A stretch of DNA of 64,000 nucleotides from Brevundimonas variabilis (GTDB lineage Bacteria; Pseudomonadota; Alphaproteobacteria; Caulobacterales; Caulobacteraceae). Where the stretch lies: positions 372,001 through 436,000 of the forward strand of contig NZ_JACHOR010000001.1 of the NCBI RefSeq assembly GCF_014199945.1. Direction: 5' to 3'. The translations under genes were made by a program, and so were the position numbers. The notes beneath the pieces are model-generated. The model did no database searches. It was given only the letters and a program-made list of their open reading frames with translations, and was not told the DNA's origin. How positions within the stretch are numbered: position 1 is the stretch's first letter; every line of letters starts with the position of its first letter. Of the stretch, positions 54,247 through 63,675 are shown piece by piece.

Positions 54247-55653
54247 ATGAATTTCGATCAGATCGCGGCCCTGGTGGTCCTGGTCGCTGTCGTCGGCGTG
54301 CTGATCCACGGCAAGATGCGATCAGACGTCGTGGCCCTGACGGGCGCTGCGGTCCTTCTACTGCTCGGAGTGGTGAGGCCGGTCGAGGTCCAGGGCGCCT
54401 TCGCCAGCCCCGCCGTCATCGCCCTGGCCGGCCTGTTCGTCATCGCCTATGCGATCGAAATTTCCGGTCTGCTGGGCCTGCTGATCCGCAAGGCGACGGC
54501 CCTGTCAGCAAGATTGGGGGCACGCGGGATCTGGCTGGTTCTCGGGATGTGTGGCTCGCTCGGCGGGTTCCTGAACAATACGCCGGTGGTGGTACTTGCG
54601 GCTCCCGTGGTGCGCGACATGGCAACGTCACTGCATCTCTCGCCCAAGCGATTCCTGATGCCGCTCAGCCACCTGTCGGTGATGGGCGGTCTGCTGACCC
54701 TGATCGGGACCTCGACCAATCTTCTGGTCAACGACATGGCCAGCAACGCGGGGCAGCCCGTGTTCAGCCTCTTTGAGATCACGCCCGTAGGGCTTGTCAT
54801 TGCGGCCGCGGGCGCAGTGTATCTGTATTTCGTCGGGGCCAGACAGTTGGGGCGCAGCGTAGCCGCCGACGAGGCAGAGCTGGCCAGGGCCAAGGTGGCG
54901 CAGGAAGAGGCGGAGGCAGCGCGCGTCCAGGCCGAGAAGCGTCGCCTGCGGCTGCCGTTCGGTCTGCCGCGTCTGGGCGAGGCTCGCAATCAGTCGGACG
55001 GGTCGGGTGATGCACACCTCGGTGACGTGGCTCTCTATGGAGCAGCTGACCGACCATTCCAGCTGCGCAGGGCTCTGATCTCTCTAGGTGTATTTGTCAT
55101 GGTCGTGGCAGCGGCGGGGCTGGGTCTGGCCCCGATCGCGGCGTCGGCCTTTGCCGGCGCGGTGGCGCTGATCCTGCTGCGCGTCATCACACCGGAAGAA
55201 GCCTATTCTGGACTGCGGCCTGACATCCTGCTGCTGATAGCGGGCATGGTCGTAGTCGGGACGGCGATTGAGGTCACGGGACTGGCGGAGGCCGGGGCCG
55301 GCCGTCTGATCGACGTGATCCGACCGTTCGGGCCCTTGGCAGCCCTGATCATCCTGTATGGTGTCACCCTGTTCGCGACGGAGCTTCTATCCAACGCCAC
55401 GGTGGCCGTGCTGATAACTCCGATCGCGGTGGCTCTGGCCGAAAGCCTCGGCGTCGATCCCCGACCGTTCCTTGTTGGGGTCATGATGGCCGCCAGCGCC
55501 GCGTTTGCCACACCCTTCGGCTATCAAACCAATGTGCTGGTGTTCCAGATGGGGGGTTACTCCTACATGGACTTCGTCAAGGTCGGCCTACCGCTGAACC
55601 TGGTGACCTGGGTTGCAGCCATGTTGGCGATCCCGATCTTCTTCCCGTTCTGA
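54247..55653 (+). CDS. SLC13 family permease
   Basis: A 468-residue inner-membrane transporter of the divalent anion:Na symporter/ArsB-like superfamily. About ten helices in two repeats, each with a family motif: NNTPVVVLAAPVV and LIGTSTNLLVNDMA in the first, LLSNATVAVLITPIAVALAE and ASAAFATPFGYQTNVLV in the second. Between them a hydrophilic loop (about 200-265) is a short charged coiled coil where longer homologues carry TrkA-C domains. Substrate unknown; di/tricarboxylate or sulfate are the family options. Confidence 0.88.
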   Translation: MNFDQIAALVVLVAVVGVLIHGKMRSDVVALTGAAVLLLLGVVRPVEVQGAFASPAVIALAGLFVIAYAIEISGLLGLLIRKATALSARLGARGIWLVLGMCGSLGGFLNNTPVVVLAAPVVRDMATSLHLSPKRFLMPLSHLSVMGGLLTLIGTSTNLLVNDMASNAGQPVFSLFEITPVGLVIAAAGAVYLYFVGARQLGRSVAADEAELARAKVAQEEAEAARVQAEKRRLRLPFGLPRLGEARNQSDGSGDAHLGDVALYGAADRPFQLRRALISLGVFVMVVAAAGLGLAPIAASAFAGAVALILLRVITPEEAYSGLRPDILLLIAGMVVVGTAIEVTGLAEAGAGRLIDVIRPFGPLAALIILYGVTLFATELLSNATVAVLITPIAVALAESLGVDPRPFLVGVMMAASAAFATPFGYQTNVLVFQMGGYSYMDFVKVGLPLNLVTWVAAMLAIPIFFPF

Positions 55654-55921
55654 GATTTTCGCCTGACTATTCCAGCATGATCTCCATGCGGGCCGACTGG
55701 AGATAAGCCGACCTAGTTCGAGCGTTGAAGGGGACCGCTTCTGAGAGGGAGGCGACAAGCGATCTACTTGGATCTTGCGGACGCGCCAGCGCGTCGCTGT
55801 AGATGGGTATCGGACTTGGTCTGATTTCAGATCAAGGTCGCCATATTTCATCACCGAACCTAGACGCGCCATCCCTCTGCAGGCACTCACGCCGTACCAT
55901 CATGTTTGTCCATCAGGCCCG

Positions 55922-56788
55922 TCACTCCGTAACTGCAGTAGCCAGCCAGGCCTTGCCGGCCATCAGCACGCCCCTCCCCTCGACCTGATGGCGCTGGAAC
56001 AGGGTCAGCAGGTCGTGCCTGACCCGCTGCTGCAGGTCCTCGTCACTGGCTTCGACCATTCGACCCGCTGCCAGCGATGACAGGGCGAAATCGGTCGCCG
56101 CCTCGGGCGAGGCCCCCTCACCGCCAATCGGCTGCAGGCCCTCATAGGCAAGGATGTCGATGTGGCCAAAGCCGGCCTCACCCAGGACACGGGTTAGATA
56201 TTCTGTGTCCTCGAACGCGAACGGACCCGGCGCGCGCGGCACGGCCGGCGGCACTTCGATGTGGCGCCGAAGCACGCCGATCATTTCCATCATCCAGGGA
56301 TTCTCACGCGGCGGGCCCCAGACGGCGAGATCGATGCGGCCGCTCGGTTCCAGACAGCCATGCAGGTTCGAGAAGGCTTCAACCGGCTGCGGAAAGAACA
56401 TGCTGCCGAACCGGGAGACCATCCGGTCGAACGGCATGTCTGGCTGATAGACCGCCGCATCGATGCATTCGAAATCCAGGTTGGTGACATGGGCGGCGGC
56501 TGCCCGCGCTCTGGCCCGAGTGATGAGGTCGGGCGAGATGTCGATACCGGTGACCCATCCGGACGGACCGACCGCAGCGGTAATCACCAGACTCGTCTTT
56601 CCGCCGCCACAACCCAGATCAAGGACCCGCTCTCCGGGCATGAAGGCGGCTCTCGCCAGAAGGGCGTCCCCGATCGGCGCGATCATCGCCTCGAACCGGT
56701 CGATCCCGGCCAGCCACCGGGCTCCCATCTCGCCGGCCCAGTCCTCGGGCTTCGGGGTCCCTGATCCATCCATCCGGGTGTCGGTCAT
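55922..56788 (-). CDS. Class I SAM-dependent methyltransferase
   Basis: A 288-residue methyltransferase with the SAM motif RVLDLGCGGGKTSLVI (about 54-69), GIDISPDLITRARARA and the motif IV-like FDRMVSRFGSMFF. The C-terminal half lacks a recognised substrate domain. It is downstream of cydX on the same strand, 36 bp away, but begins its own unit. Substrate unknown. Confidence 0.85.
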   Translation of the reverse strand: MTDTRMDGSGTPKPEDWAGEMGARWLAGIDRFEAMIAPIGDALLARAAFMPGERVLDLGCGGGKTSLVITAAVGPSGWVTGIDISPDLITRARARAAAAHVTNLDFECIDAAVYQPDMPFDRMVSRFGSMFFPQPVEAFSNLHGCLEPSGRIDLAVWGPPRENPWMMEMIGVLRRHIEVPPAVPRAPGPFAFEDTEYLTRVLGEAGFGHIDILAYEGLQPIGGEGASPEAATDFALSSLAAGRMVEASDEDLQQRVRHDLLTLFQRHQVEGRGVLMAGKAWLATAVTE

Positions 56789-56824
56789 CGGTACGTGCCT
56801 CGAGCGTATTCCAGGTCAGGACGT

Positions 56825-56938
56825 TCAGGCGTTGAGCCAGGTCCGGATGATGAAGGCCACAACCCCCAGGGCAGCGACGCTCATTGTCCAGATCGCCGCC
56901 ATCCACAGGAGTCGTTTCCAGAGCGGAGCCTCTTCCAT
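56825..56938 (-). CDS. cydX: Cytochrome bd small subunit (CydX/CbdX-like, DUF2474)
   Basis: A 37-residue single-helix protein (basic start EEAPLWKRLLWM, one membrane segment AAIWTMSVAALGVVAFII, tail RTWLNA). Its ATG overlaps the cydB stop, and it matches in length and position the small third subunit that stabilises bd oxidases. It is too short for most gene callers. Confidence 0.85.
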   Translation of the reverse strand: MEEAPLWKRLLWMAAIWTMSVAALGVVAFIIRTWLNA

Positions 56939-57963
56939 CAGTGATACCCGTGCGTGCCGACCTTGCCGCGAAAGACCCAGTAGGCCCAGGCGGTATAGGC
57001 GAGGATGATGGGTACGATGATCACGGTCCCGACCAACATGAACATCTGGCTGGATGCGGGCGCGGCGGCATCCCAGATCGTGATCTGGTCTGGCACGATA
57101 TAGGGGAAGAGGCTGATCCCGAGGCCCGCAAAGCCCAGCAGGAACAGGCCGAGCGCGATAGCGAACGGCAGACGTTCGGAGCCCCGGTTCAGGCTGCGGA
57201 AGAAGAAGACCCCCGCGATCACGACCAGGATCGGGACCTGGGCGGTCAGGAGGACGCCCGGCAGTTCGAACCACCGTTCCCAGTAGGCATAGTCGAGGAA
57301 GGGCGTGGCGGCGCTGACGGCGGCCATGCCGCCAAGGGTCGCAAAGCCGAGAATGCGCGCCAGGCGCACGGCATGTCCCTGCGCCGTGCCCTCGACCTTC
57401 CAGATCAGCCAGGTCGCACCGAGAAGGGCATAGCCGGCGACGACACCGATCCCTGTCAGGAGACTGAAGGGCGTCAGCCAGTCGAGCCAGCCGCCCGAAT
57501 AGGCCCAGCCTCCGGCCTCGACGCTCTCGACGACGCTGACGCCCTGAAGGATCGCGCCCAGGATCATCCCCTGTGCCATCGCAGCGACGACCGAGCCAAC
57601 AGTGAAGGCGACGTCCCAGAGGGCGCGGTGCCGCGGATCACGCCACCGGAACTCGAAGGCGACCCCGCGAAACACCAGACCCAGCAGCATGGCGATCATC
57701 AGCGGATAGGTGGCGGGCAGGATGATCCCGTAGGCCAGGGGAAAGGCCGCGAACAGCCCCCCGCCGCCCAGCACCAGCCAGGTCTCGTTGCCGTCCCAGA
57801 CCGGGGCAATCGAGTTCATGGCCTGATCCCGTTCCTCGCCGACGGCAAAGAAGGGAAACAGGATGCCGATCCCGAGATCGAAGCCGTCCATGACGACATA
57901 GGCGAAGACGGCGAAGGCGATGATGAAGGCCCAGATGACCGTCAGATCGAGTGCATAGGTCAT
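56938..57963 (-). CDS. cydB: Cytochrome bd ubiquinol oxidase subunit II
   Basis: A 341-residue membrane protein with about eight or nine helices. It starts MTYALDLTVIWAFIIAFAVFAYVVMDGFDLGIGILFPF and contains APVWDGNETWLVLGGGGLFAAFPLAY, the CydB signature. It is the structural partner of CydA, which carries the haems. The genes cydA, cydB and cydX run in that order with gaps of 3 bp and an overlap, so they are one unit. Confidence 0.96.
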   Translation of the reverse strand: MTYALDLTVIWAFIIAFAVFAYVVMDGFDLGIGILFPFFAVGEERDQAMNSIAPVWDGNETWLVLGGGGLFAAFPLAYGIILPATYPLMIAMLLGLVFRGVAFEFRWRDPRHRALWDVAFTVGSVVAAMAQGMILGAILQGVSVVESVEAGGWAYSGGWLDWLTPFSLLTGIGVVAGYALLGATWLIWKVEGTAQGHAVRLARILGFATLGGMAAVSAATPFLDYAYWERWFELPGVLLTAQVPILVVIAGVFFFRSLNRGSERLPFAIALGLFLLGFAGLGISLFPYIVPDQITIWDAAAPASSQMFMLVGTVIIVPIILAYTAWAYWVFRGKVGTHGYH

Positions 57964-57966
57964 GGC

Positions 57967-59379
57967 TTATTCCGCTGGTCGGGGTGCGCCGTCGAGCGCG
58001 GAGGCGGGCGTGATTCCGGCGGACCGGATCGGCACTTGGGGCGGCTCGGTCTCGTGGGCCTGGGGCGTGTGACCCATCAGCTTCAGGAGATACCAGGCCC
58101 CCGCGCCAAAGACGGCGAAATAGACGATCACGAAGGCAATCAGCGAGGCGGCCACGGCCGGGGCTGCGAGCGGCGAATGGGACTGACCGGTCAGCAGCTG
58201 TCCATAGACCGTATAGGGCTGCCGCCCCACTTCAGTGGTGATCCATCCGGCGATTACGGCAACGAAGCCGGTCGGTCCCATCAGAATGGCGAGCCTGTGC
58301 AGCAGGGGCCAGTCATACAGCGATCGACGGGCACGGGCGATCAGGCTGATCACCCCGAGGCCCAGCATCGCAAACCCCAGACCGACCATCACGCGGAAGG
58401 ACCAGAAGACAATGGCGACAGGCGGCTCACGGTTGTCCGGAATGGTGTCGAGCCCGGCCAGCGGCGCGTTGGGGTCATGCTTCAGGATCAGGGACGAAGC
58501 CTTCGGGATCTCGATGGCATAGTCGACGCGCTTCTCGGCGCTGTTGGGGATGCCGAACAGGATCAGCGGCGCGCCGTCGGGGTGGCTTTCATAATGGCCT
58601 TCCATCGCCATGACCTTGGCGGGCTGGTGCTCCAGCGTGTTCAGGCCGTGCAGATCGCCGGCGAAGATCTGGATCGGCGCGACGATCGCGGCCATCCACA
58701 TGGCCATGGAGAACATCTTGCGGGCGTAGGGGTTGGTTCTGTCCTTCAGCAGGTGCCAGGCCCCGACAGCTCCGACCACCAGCGAGGTCGTCAGGTAGGA
58801 GGCGATCAAGGTGTGCAGCAGCCTGTAGGGGAAGCTGGGGTTGAAGATGATGTCCAGCCACGAGCCTGCTGGGACGAACTGGCCTGCCGCATTGATCGCG
58901 AAGCCGGTCGGCGTCTGCATCCAGCTGTTCACGCTGAGGATCCAGGTCGCCGAGATGAAGGTGCCCAGGGCGACCATGCAGGTCGCCACGAAATGCAGCT
59001 TCCTGCCGACCTTGCTCATGCCGAACAGCATGACCCCGAGGAAGCCGGCTTCGAGGAAGAAGGCGGTCAGGACCTCATAGGCCATCAGCGGGCCGAGCAC
59101 GGGCCCGGTCTTCACCGAGAACACCGACCAGTTGGTACCGAACTGGTAGGACATGACGATGCCGGACACCACACCCATGGCAAAGACCACGGCAAAGATC
59201 TTCAGCCAGTATTTGAACAAGTCCAGATAGACGCTCTTGCCCGTCTTCAGCCAGAGCCCTTCCAGCACCGCCAGATAGCTGGCGAGACCGATCGAGAAGG
59301 AGGGGAAGATGAAGTGGAAGCTGACGGTAAAGGCGAACTGTATGCGGGCAAGAATGACGGGATCGAGGTGATCAAACAC
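57967..59379 (-). CDS. cydA: Cytochrome bd ubiquinol oxidase subunit I, CIO type
   Basis: A 470-residue haem-binding subunit (GTG at 59379; a TTG at 59394 gives 475). It shows ARIQFAFTVSFHFIFPSFSIGLA with a haem-ligand His, GVVSGIVMSYQFGTNWSVF, LEAGFLGVMLFG, and ILSVNSWMQTPTGFAI. The short Q-loop region is typical of cyanide-insensitive oxidases rather than E. coli CydA. Its start overlaps the TauE/SafE stop by a few bases, tying it to the sulfide genes. It reduces oxygen with quinol, a step that resists sulfide. Confidence 0.95.
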   Translation of the reverse strand: MFDHLDPVILARIQFAFTVSFHFIFPSFSIGLASYLAVLEGLWLKTGKSVYLDLFKYWLKIFAVVFAMGVVSGIVMSYQFGTNWSVFSVKTGPVLGPLMAYEVLTAFFLEAGFLGVMLFGMSKVGRKLHFVATCMVALGTFISATWILSVNSWMQTPTGFAINAAGQFVPAGSWLDIIFNPSFPYRLLHTLIASYLTTSLVVGAVGAWHLLKDRTNPYARKMFSMAMWMAAIVAPIQIFAGDLHGLNTLEHQPAKVMAMEGHYESHPDGAPLILFGIPNSAEKRVDYAIEIPKASSLILKHDPNAPLAGLDTIPDNREPPVAIVFWSFRVMVGLGFAMLGLGVISLIARARRSLYDWPLLHRLAILMGPTGFVAVIAGWITTEVGRQPYTVYGQLLTGQSHSPLAAPAVAASLIAFVIVYFAVFGAGAWYLLKLMGHTPQAHETEPPQVPIRSAGITPASALDGAPRPAE

Positions 59380-60175
59380 TGTTGGCTGTCCCAAAAAACG
59401 CGCCCGCGCTCTTCCAGAGCATATAGGCTGCGACGACGAAGATGAGGATCGAGAAGACGGTGGTCAGCAGGCCTGTTGTCCCCGACAGCTTCCTGGCCGC
59501 GAGCGCACCGCCAAAGCTGCCAGCCAGACCGCCGAGTATGAAGATACCGGCGAGAGGCCAGTCGATCAGTCCGGAGAAGGCGTAGTTGAGGGCTGTCGTC
59601 AGACCGAAGGCCGTCACGGCGACGAGCGAAGATCCGATGGCATTCAGGATCGGCATCCCTGTCGAAGCGACCAGGCCAGGCACGATCAGGAAGCCGCCGC
59701 CAATCCCGAAGAAGCCGGAGAAGACCCCCGTGCCGAGGCCGAAGCCCAGCACCTTGGGCGCATTCTCGCGATTGCACTCCGCGCCCGGATTGCCGACGTC
59801 GCCGCGCCCACGCAGCATCAGGACGCCAACGACGACCATGACGATGGCGAAAAGGAACAGCAGCTTCTCGCCGTCGAAGGCCTTGCCGACCGTCGACCCT
59901 GCAAAGGCCCCGGCTACACCGGCTCCGGCATACATGCCGGCGCAGCGCCATTTCACCGTGCCGTTCCGGGCATGATTCATGAGTCCCGCCGCTGCATTGG
60001 CTGCAACAGCCAGGGCGCTGGTGCCGATGGCGACATGGGGACTGGGTACGCCGACCAGATAGACCATCAGCGGAACAGCCAGGATCGACCCGCCGCCGCC
60101 CACCAGCCCGAGCGTGAACCCCACTAGTCCGCCGGACAGCGCACCGAGCAGATACTGGATGGGCTCGAGGGTCAT
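59372..60175 (-). CDS. Sulfite exporter TauE/SafE family protein
   Basis: A 267-residue inner-membrane protein with about seven or eight helices. The family motif GFTLGLVGGGGSILAVPLMVYLVG starts near residue 17 and is repeated as FFGIGGGFLIVPGLV in the second half. ATG at 60175 overlaps the stop of the phosphatase-SQR gene. TauE/SafE members export sulfite or sulfonate-derived anions; here sulfite or thiosulfate from persulfide oxidation is the logical cargo. It overlaps cydA downstream. Confidence 0.9.
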   Translation of the reverse strand: MTLEPIQYLLGALSGGLVGFTLGLVGGGGSILAVPLMVYLVGVPSPHVAIGTSALAVAANAAAGLMNHARNGTVKWRCAGMYAGAGVAGAFAGSTVGKAFDGEKLLFLFAIVMVVVGVLMLRGRGDVGNPGAECNRENAPKVLGFGLGTGVFSGFFGIGGGFLIVPGLVASTGMPILNAIGSSLVAVTAFGLTTALNYAFSGLIDWPLAGIFILGGLAGSFGGALAARKLSGTTGLLTTVFSILIFVVAAYMLWKSAGAFFGTANSV

Positions 60176-61830
60176 GCCGCGTCCCGATGCTGGGGCTGGG
60201 CCATCCACTCATGGCCCTTCAGCATCCCGTTCCAGTAGATCCAGGGCAGGGCTTCGGACTTCAGCAGCCAAGACAGGCGCTGCGGCTTGGTGCCCTCGAT
60301 AATCCAGCTGGGGAAGCTGGGCAGCAGCTTGCCGCCATAGCCAAACTCGGCGAGCAGGATCTTGCCCCGCTCGACCGTCAGGGGACAGGAGCCATAGCCG
60401 TCGTAGATAGCCGTCGGGGCCTTTCCGGTGAGGACGGCAATCAGGTTCTCGGCCACGACCGGAGCCTGTTTGCGAGCTGCCGCCATGGTCTTGGCATTCG
60501 GAGTCGATCCGCCGTCGCCCAGGCCAAAGACATTGGCGTGGCGGGCATGCTGAAGACTGGCCTGGTCGACATCAACATAGCCCGCCTCATTGGCAAGCGG
60601 ACTACGCGCCACGAAGGCCGGAGCCTTCTGCGGGGGCGTCACGTGGATCATGTCGAAGGACTTTGTGACCTCGCCCGCCTTCTCCCTGAAGGTGGCGGTG
60701 CGGTCGGGACCGTTGACGGCGATCAGGGTCGACTCGAACTGCAGATCGATGCCGTAGCGATCGACATACTCCATTAGCGGCGGCACGAACTCCTTCACGC
60801 CGAACAGGACGGCGCCCGCGTTGTGGAACTGGACGTCGATGTCCTTGAGCGCGCCAGTCCTTAGCCAGTGGTCGCACGACAGATACATCGCCTTCTGCGG
60901 CGCACCGGCGCATTTGATCGGCATGGGCGGCTGGGTGAACAGGGCGGTCCCGCCCTTCAGCTTCTGCACCAGTTCCCAGGTATAGGGGGCGGTCTCGTAG
61001 CTGTAGTTGGAGGTGACGCCGTTCCGGCCGAGCGTCCCGGGCAGGCCGTCGATCGCGGCCCAGTCCAGCATGTTTCCGGGTGCCACGACGAGTGCGCGGT
61101 AGCCGACCGCGCTGCCGTCCTCCAGCGTGACCTGGTCGCGTTCCGGTTCGAAGCTGGCGACTGCACCCTTGATCCAGCGAACGCCCGCCGGGATCACCGA
61201 CGCCTCGGCCCTTCGTGTGTCCTTCACGTCGAATACGCCGCCGCCCACCATCGTCCAGCCGGGTTGATAGTCGTGGGTCTCGCGCGGCTCGATCACGACG
61301 ATGTCGAGGCTCCGATCGCGTTCGAGGAGAGAGGCAGCCGTGGCCAGGCCGGCCGAACCTCCGCCGACAATGACCACATCGGCACGCCCGGGCTGTGCGC
61401 CTGTCGGTGCGGTCATCCGGGTCTCCAGCCGGGGGCGCAGGGCTGAAAGATCATAGCCCGCCCCTGCGGCGGTCGTTATCAGGGCGTCCGCCGATTGAGC
61501 TCCCACCTGTGACAGGGCCCACAGCGTCGTCGAGCGCGTGCCCGTGCGGCAATAAGCAAGAACCGGTCCCTCGAGCTTCATCAGGGCTTCGGCCATGCTG
61601 GCGGCGTCACCGTCGCTGATCTTGCCGCCGACCGTCGGAACATGGGCAAAGCCCATGCCATGGGACGCGGCGAGCGCCTGCATCCGGGCCGCCGTCAGCT
61701 GTCCTGGCTCCTCGTCGTCCGGTCGATTGTCGATGATCGCACGAAACCCTTCCTGTGCGGCCTGGGCGACGTCTGCCTCGCTGAGCTGTGGCGAGACCGA
61801 GAGGGAGGGGGTGAGGGCCTTGAACGGCAT
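60172..61830 (-). CDS. Fusion: DUF442 phosphatase/sulfurtransferase-like domain + type II sulfide:quinone oxidoreductase
   Basis: A 552-residue two-domain protein. Residues 1-115 are the TIGR01244/DUF442 domain with the active Cys loop AYCRTGTRS (C94). From about 150, a flavoprotein domain shows VVIVGGGSAGLATAASLLE, then PIKCAGAPQKAMYLS (C307) and YDGYGSCPLTVERGKILLAEF, the two-Cys pattern of mitochondrial-like SQOR. SQR oxidises sulfide to persulfide and reduces quinone. The fused domain may accept the sulfur. It overlaps the TauE/SafE gene by 4 bp. Confidence 0.93.
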   Translation of the reverse strand: MPFKALTPSLSVSPQLSEADVAQAAQEGFRAIIDNRPDDEEPGQLTAARMQALAASHGMGFAHVPTVGGKISDGDAASMAEALMKLEGPVLAYCRTGTRSTTLWALSQVGAQSADALITTAAGAGYDLSALRPRLETRMTAPTGAQPGRADVVIVGGGSAGLATAASLLERDRSLDIVVIEPRETHDYQPGWTMVGGGVFDVKDTRRAEASVIPAGVRWIKGAVASFEPERDQVTLEDGSAVGYRALVVAPGNMLDWAAIDGLPGTLGRNGVTSNYSYETAPYTWELVQKLKGGTALFTQPPMPIKCAGAPQKAMYLSCDHWLRTGALKDIDVQFHNAGAVLFGVKEFVPPLMEYVDRYGIDLQFESTLIAVNGPDRTATFREKAGEVTKSFDMIHVTPPQKAPAFVARSPLANEAGYVDVDQASLQHARHANVFGLGDGGSTPNAKTMAAARKQAPVVAENLIAVLTGKAPTAIYDGYGSCPLTVERGKILLAEFGYGGKLLPSFPSWIIEGTKPQRLSWLLKSEALPWIYWNGMLKGHEWMAQPQHRDAA

Positions 61831-61866
61831 GGCGATCGTCCTTGATCGGGGATGTGCGGGTGAGGC

Positions 61867-62070
61867 TCAGCGGCGACGGCGGCGCGTGGACAGGCCGAAC
61901 GGCATGTAGGCCGGGCAGGTCGCAGTCAGGCTGGTCAGCAGGAGGACAGCGGCCACGGCTCCGAGAACCAGGGCGAGGGTCCCGCCGATGAGTCCCAGTC
62001 CATAGGCGCCGATAACGGCCGCGACGGCGGCAAGCCGGATGACCCGGTCAAGCGTTCCCATGTTCTTCAC
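61867..62070 (-). CDS. DUF2892 (YgaP-like) small membrane protein
   Basis: A 67-residue protein (64 if started at the second Met) with NMGTLDRVIRLAAVAAVIG at the start, two membrane helices, and CPAYMPFG followed by a run of Arg. DUF2892 domains occur alone or fused to rhodanese in YgaP, and are common in sulfide-response operons. It lies 36 bp before the phosphatase-SQR fusion. Role in persulfide handling is inferred. Confidence 0.88.
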   Translation of the reverse strand: MKNMGTLDRVIRLAAVAAVIGAYGLGLIGGTLALVLGAVAAVLLLTSLTATCPAYMPFGLSTRRRRR

Positions 62071-62133
62071 GGCGAATGTCCTTGGGTAAAAGGGGTGCCG
62101 GCGCGGCCGATGCGACCGCGCCGGGTTACGACA

Positions 62134-62787
62134 TCAAGCGGCGATCGGACGGGTCGAGAAATACCAGTCCGTGTATTTGAAGCCCTCGCCTTCACGGGCA
62201 TTGGCGGCGTCGACGGTCTTTGGAGGCGAGACGATCGCGTCTTCGCCCGGTTGCCATCCGGCGGGGGTCGCCACGCCATTGGCGTCGCTCGTCTGTATGG
62301 CGGTGACCAGTCGGACGATCTCGGGGATCGAGCGGCCGTTGCTCATAGGATAATAGAGCATGGCGCGTAGGATGCCTTCGGGGTCGATCACGAAGGTCGC
62401 GCGAACCGCTGAGGTGTCGCTGGCTCCCTCATGGATCATGCCGTAGGCGCGAGCCACGTCCATCTTCAGGTCTTCGATGATCGGGAACGGGATCTCGACG
62501 CCGAACTTCTCGGCGATGTTCCGTGTCCAGGCGATGTGGGAAAAGATGCTGTCGATCGACAGGCCCAGCAGTTCGCAGTTCTTCGCCTTCAGCTCGGCCG
62601 CGACCCCGGCGAAACCGATGAACTCGGTCGTGCAGACGGGTGTGAAGTCGGACGGGTGCGAGAACAGCACCAGCCACTGACCCTTGTAATCGGCCAGCGA
62701 TCGGTCGCCATGTGTGGTCTTTGCCGAGAAGTTCGGAGCGGGTGCGTTCAGGCGCGGCAGGCCGATAGCGGATTGTGTATCAGACAT
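62134..62787 (-). CDS. 1-Cys peroxiredoxin (Prx6 type)
   Basis: A 217-residue peroxiredoxin with the peroxidatic Cys in HPSDFTPVCTTEFIGFA (C52), the conserved DLKMDVARAYGMIHEG, and the long C-terminal Prx6 extension that ends WYFSTRPIAA. It lacks a clear resolving Cys. It overlaps the YeeE-like gene by 8 bp, so it is in the sulfur operon. Prx6-type enzymes reduce hydroperoxides and could also react with persulfides here. Confidence 0.95.
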   Translation of the reverse strand: MSDTQSAIGLPRLNAPAPNFSAKTTHGDRSLADYKGQWLVLFSHPSDFTPVCTTEFIGFAGVAAELKAKNCELLGLSIDSIFSHIAWTRNIAEKFGVEIPFPIIEDLKMDVARAYGMIHEGASDTSAVRATFVIDPEGILRAMLYYPMSNGRSIPEIVRLVTAIQTSDANGVATPAGWQPGEDAIVSPPKTVDAANAREGEGFKYTDWYFSTRPIAA

Positions 62788-63232
62788 TGGATGTCTCCAG
62801 TTGGGGCTGCTTCGCCGGAGTGGCGGGCAGCAGGCGGTGCAGGATCATCCCGCCCAGCATTGCCAGGACGAAGATGGCGGCTGGGACAGGGGCGATGGCC
62901 AGGTCTGCAATGGCGGGGCCGGGGCAGAGGCCGGCGACGCCCCAGCCGATGCCGAACAGGGCAGCCCCGCCGATCAGGCGGGGGTCGAGATCGCGCGCGG
63001 TGGGCAGGGTAAACCGCTCGGCCGCCATCGGCGTCGGCATCCGCTTCTGGATGCGCCAGGCGATGGCCATCGGGATCAGGGCACCGCCCATGACGAAGGC
63101 CAGGGTGGGATCCCAGGCACCGAACAGGTCAAGGAAGCCGCGCACGCGCTGGGGATCGGCCATGCCGGATACAGCCAGACCGGCACCGAACAGGGCCCCG
63201 GCGACCAGGGTGACGGCGATCTGGCGCTTCAT
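62780..63232 (-). CDS. YeeE/YedE-type transporter half, second (DUF6691-like)
   Basis: A 150-residue membrane protein with four hydrophobic helices. It shows GAGLAVSGMADPQRVRGFLDLFGAWDPTL, then GIGWGVAGLCPGPAIADL, the conserved Cys-containing motif of YeeE/YedE proteins. It pairs with the preceding half encoded at 63229-63675 with a 4-bp overlap. Such split pairs transport thiosulfate-like sulfur compounds; here persulfide or thiosulfate is likely. Confidence 0.92.
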   Translation of the reverse strand: MKRQIAVTLVAGALFGAGLAVSGMADPQRVRGFLDLFGAWDPTLAFVMGGALIPMAIAWRIQKRMPTPMAAERFTLPTARDLDPRLIGGAALFGIGWGVAGLCPGPAIADLAIAPVPAAIFVLAMLGGMILHRLLPATPAKQPQLETSNV

Positions 63233-63675
63233 TGACCCAGCCCCATCGCGTTCATGGCGGCGACCGTCGCGAACCCCGTCAGCATGAAGGTCGCCGTTGC
63301 GACCAGCGACCGGGCCGACAGTCGTGACATGCCACAGACACCGTGTCCGCTGGTGCAGCCGCTGCCCAGCCGCGTGCCGAACCCCACAAGCAGGCCTCCT
63401 ATCAACAGGGTGACGACGCCCTGCTCGAACCGCGCTTCGACAGGTCCAAGGATCAGAGCCACGAGCAGGGCGCCGAGCGGCAGGCCGACCACAAAGGCGA
63501 TCGACAGTGGCCGGGGCGCGCCATCGACGGTAATGCCGGTTGCCCGGGCTGCCAGACCGCTGACGCCGGCGATGCGTCCTAGGCCCAGCAGCATGATGGC
63601 CGAGGCCGTGCCGATCATCAGTCCGCCGATCAGCCCCTGGAGCGGCATGGCGTTGGCAAGAAGGTCACCCATCAC
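63229..63675 (-). CDS. YeeE/YedE-type transporter half, first
   Basis: A 148-residue membrane protein, four or five helices, with [20 protein letters not shown] and the signature [22 protein letters not shown], whose Cys residues line the thiosulfate path in YeeE. It overlaps both neighbours by 4 bp, so translation with the MBL hydrolase and the second half is coupled. Confidence 0.93.
   Translation of the reverse strand: MMGDLLANAMPLQGLIGGLMIGTASAIMLLGLGRIAGVSGLAARATGITVDGAPRPLSIAFVVGLPLGALLVALILGPVEARFEQGVVTLLIGGLLVGFGTRLGSGCTSGHGVCGMSRLSARSLVATATFMLTGFATVAAMNAMGLGQ

Noticed and set aside
55654..55921. Gap between the SLC13 permease and methyltransferase genes, with hairpin ACGCGCCAGCGCGT
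   Set aside because: The stem is short, not followed by T residues, and no gene is supported; only plain intergenic DNA can be claimed.
56884..59445. 853-codon open frame antisense to cydA and cydB
   Set aside because: Composition (Gly, Asp, His, Gln runs) is typical of antisense of membrane-protein genes; cydAB are clear.
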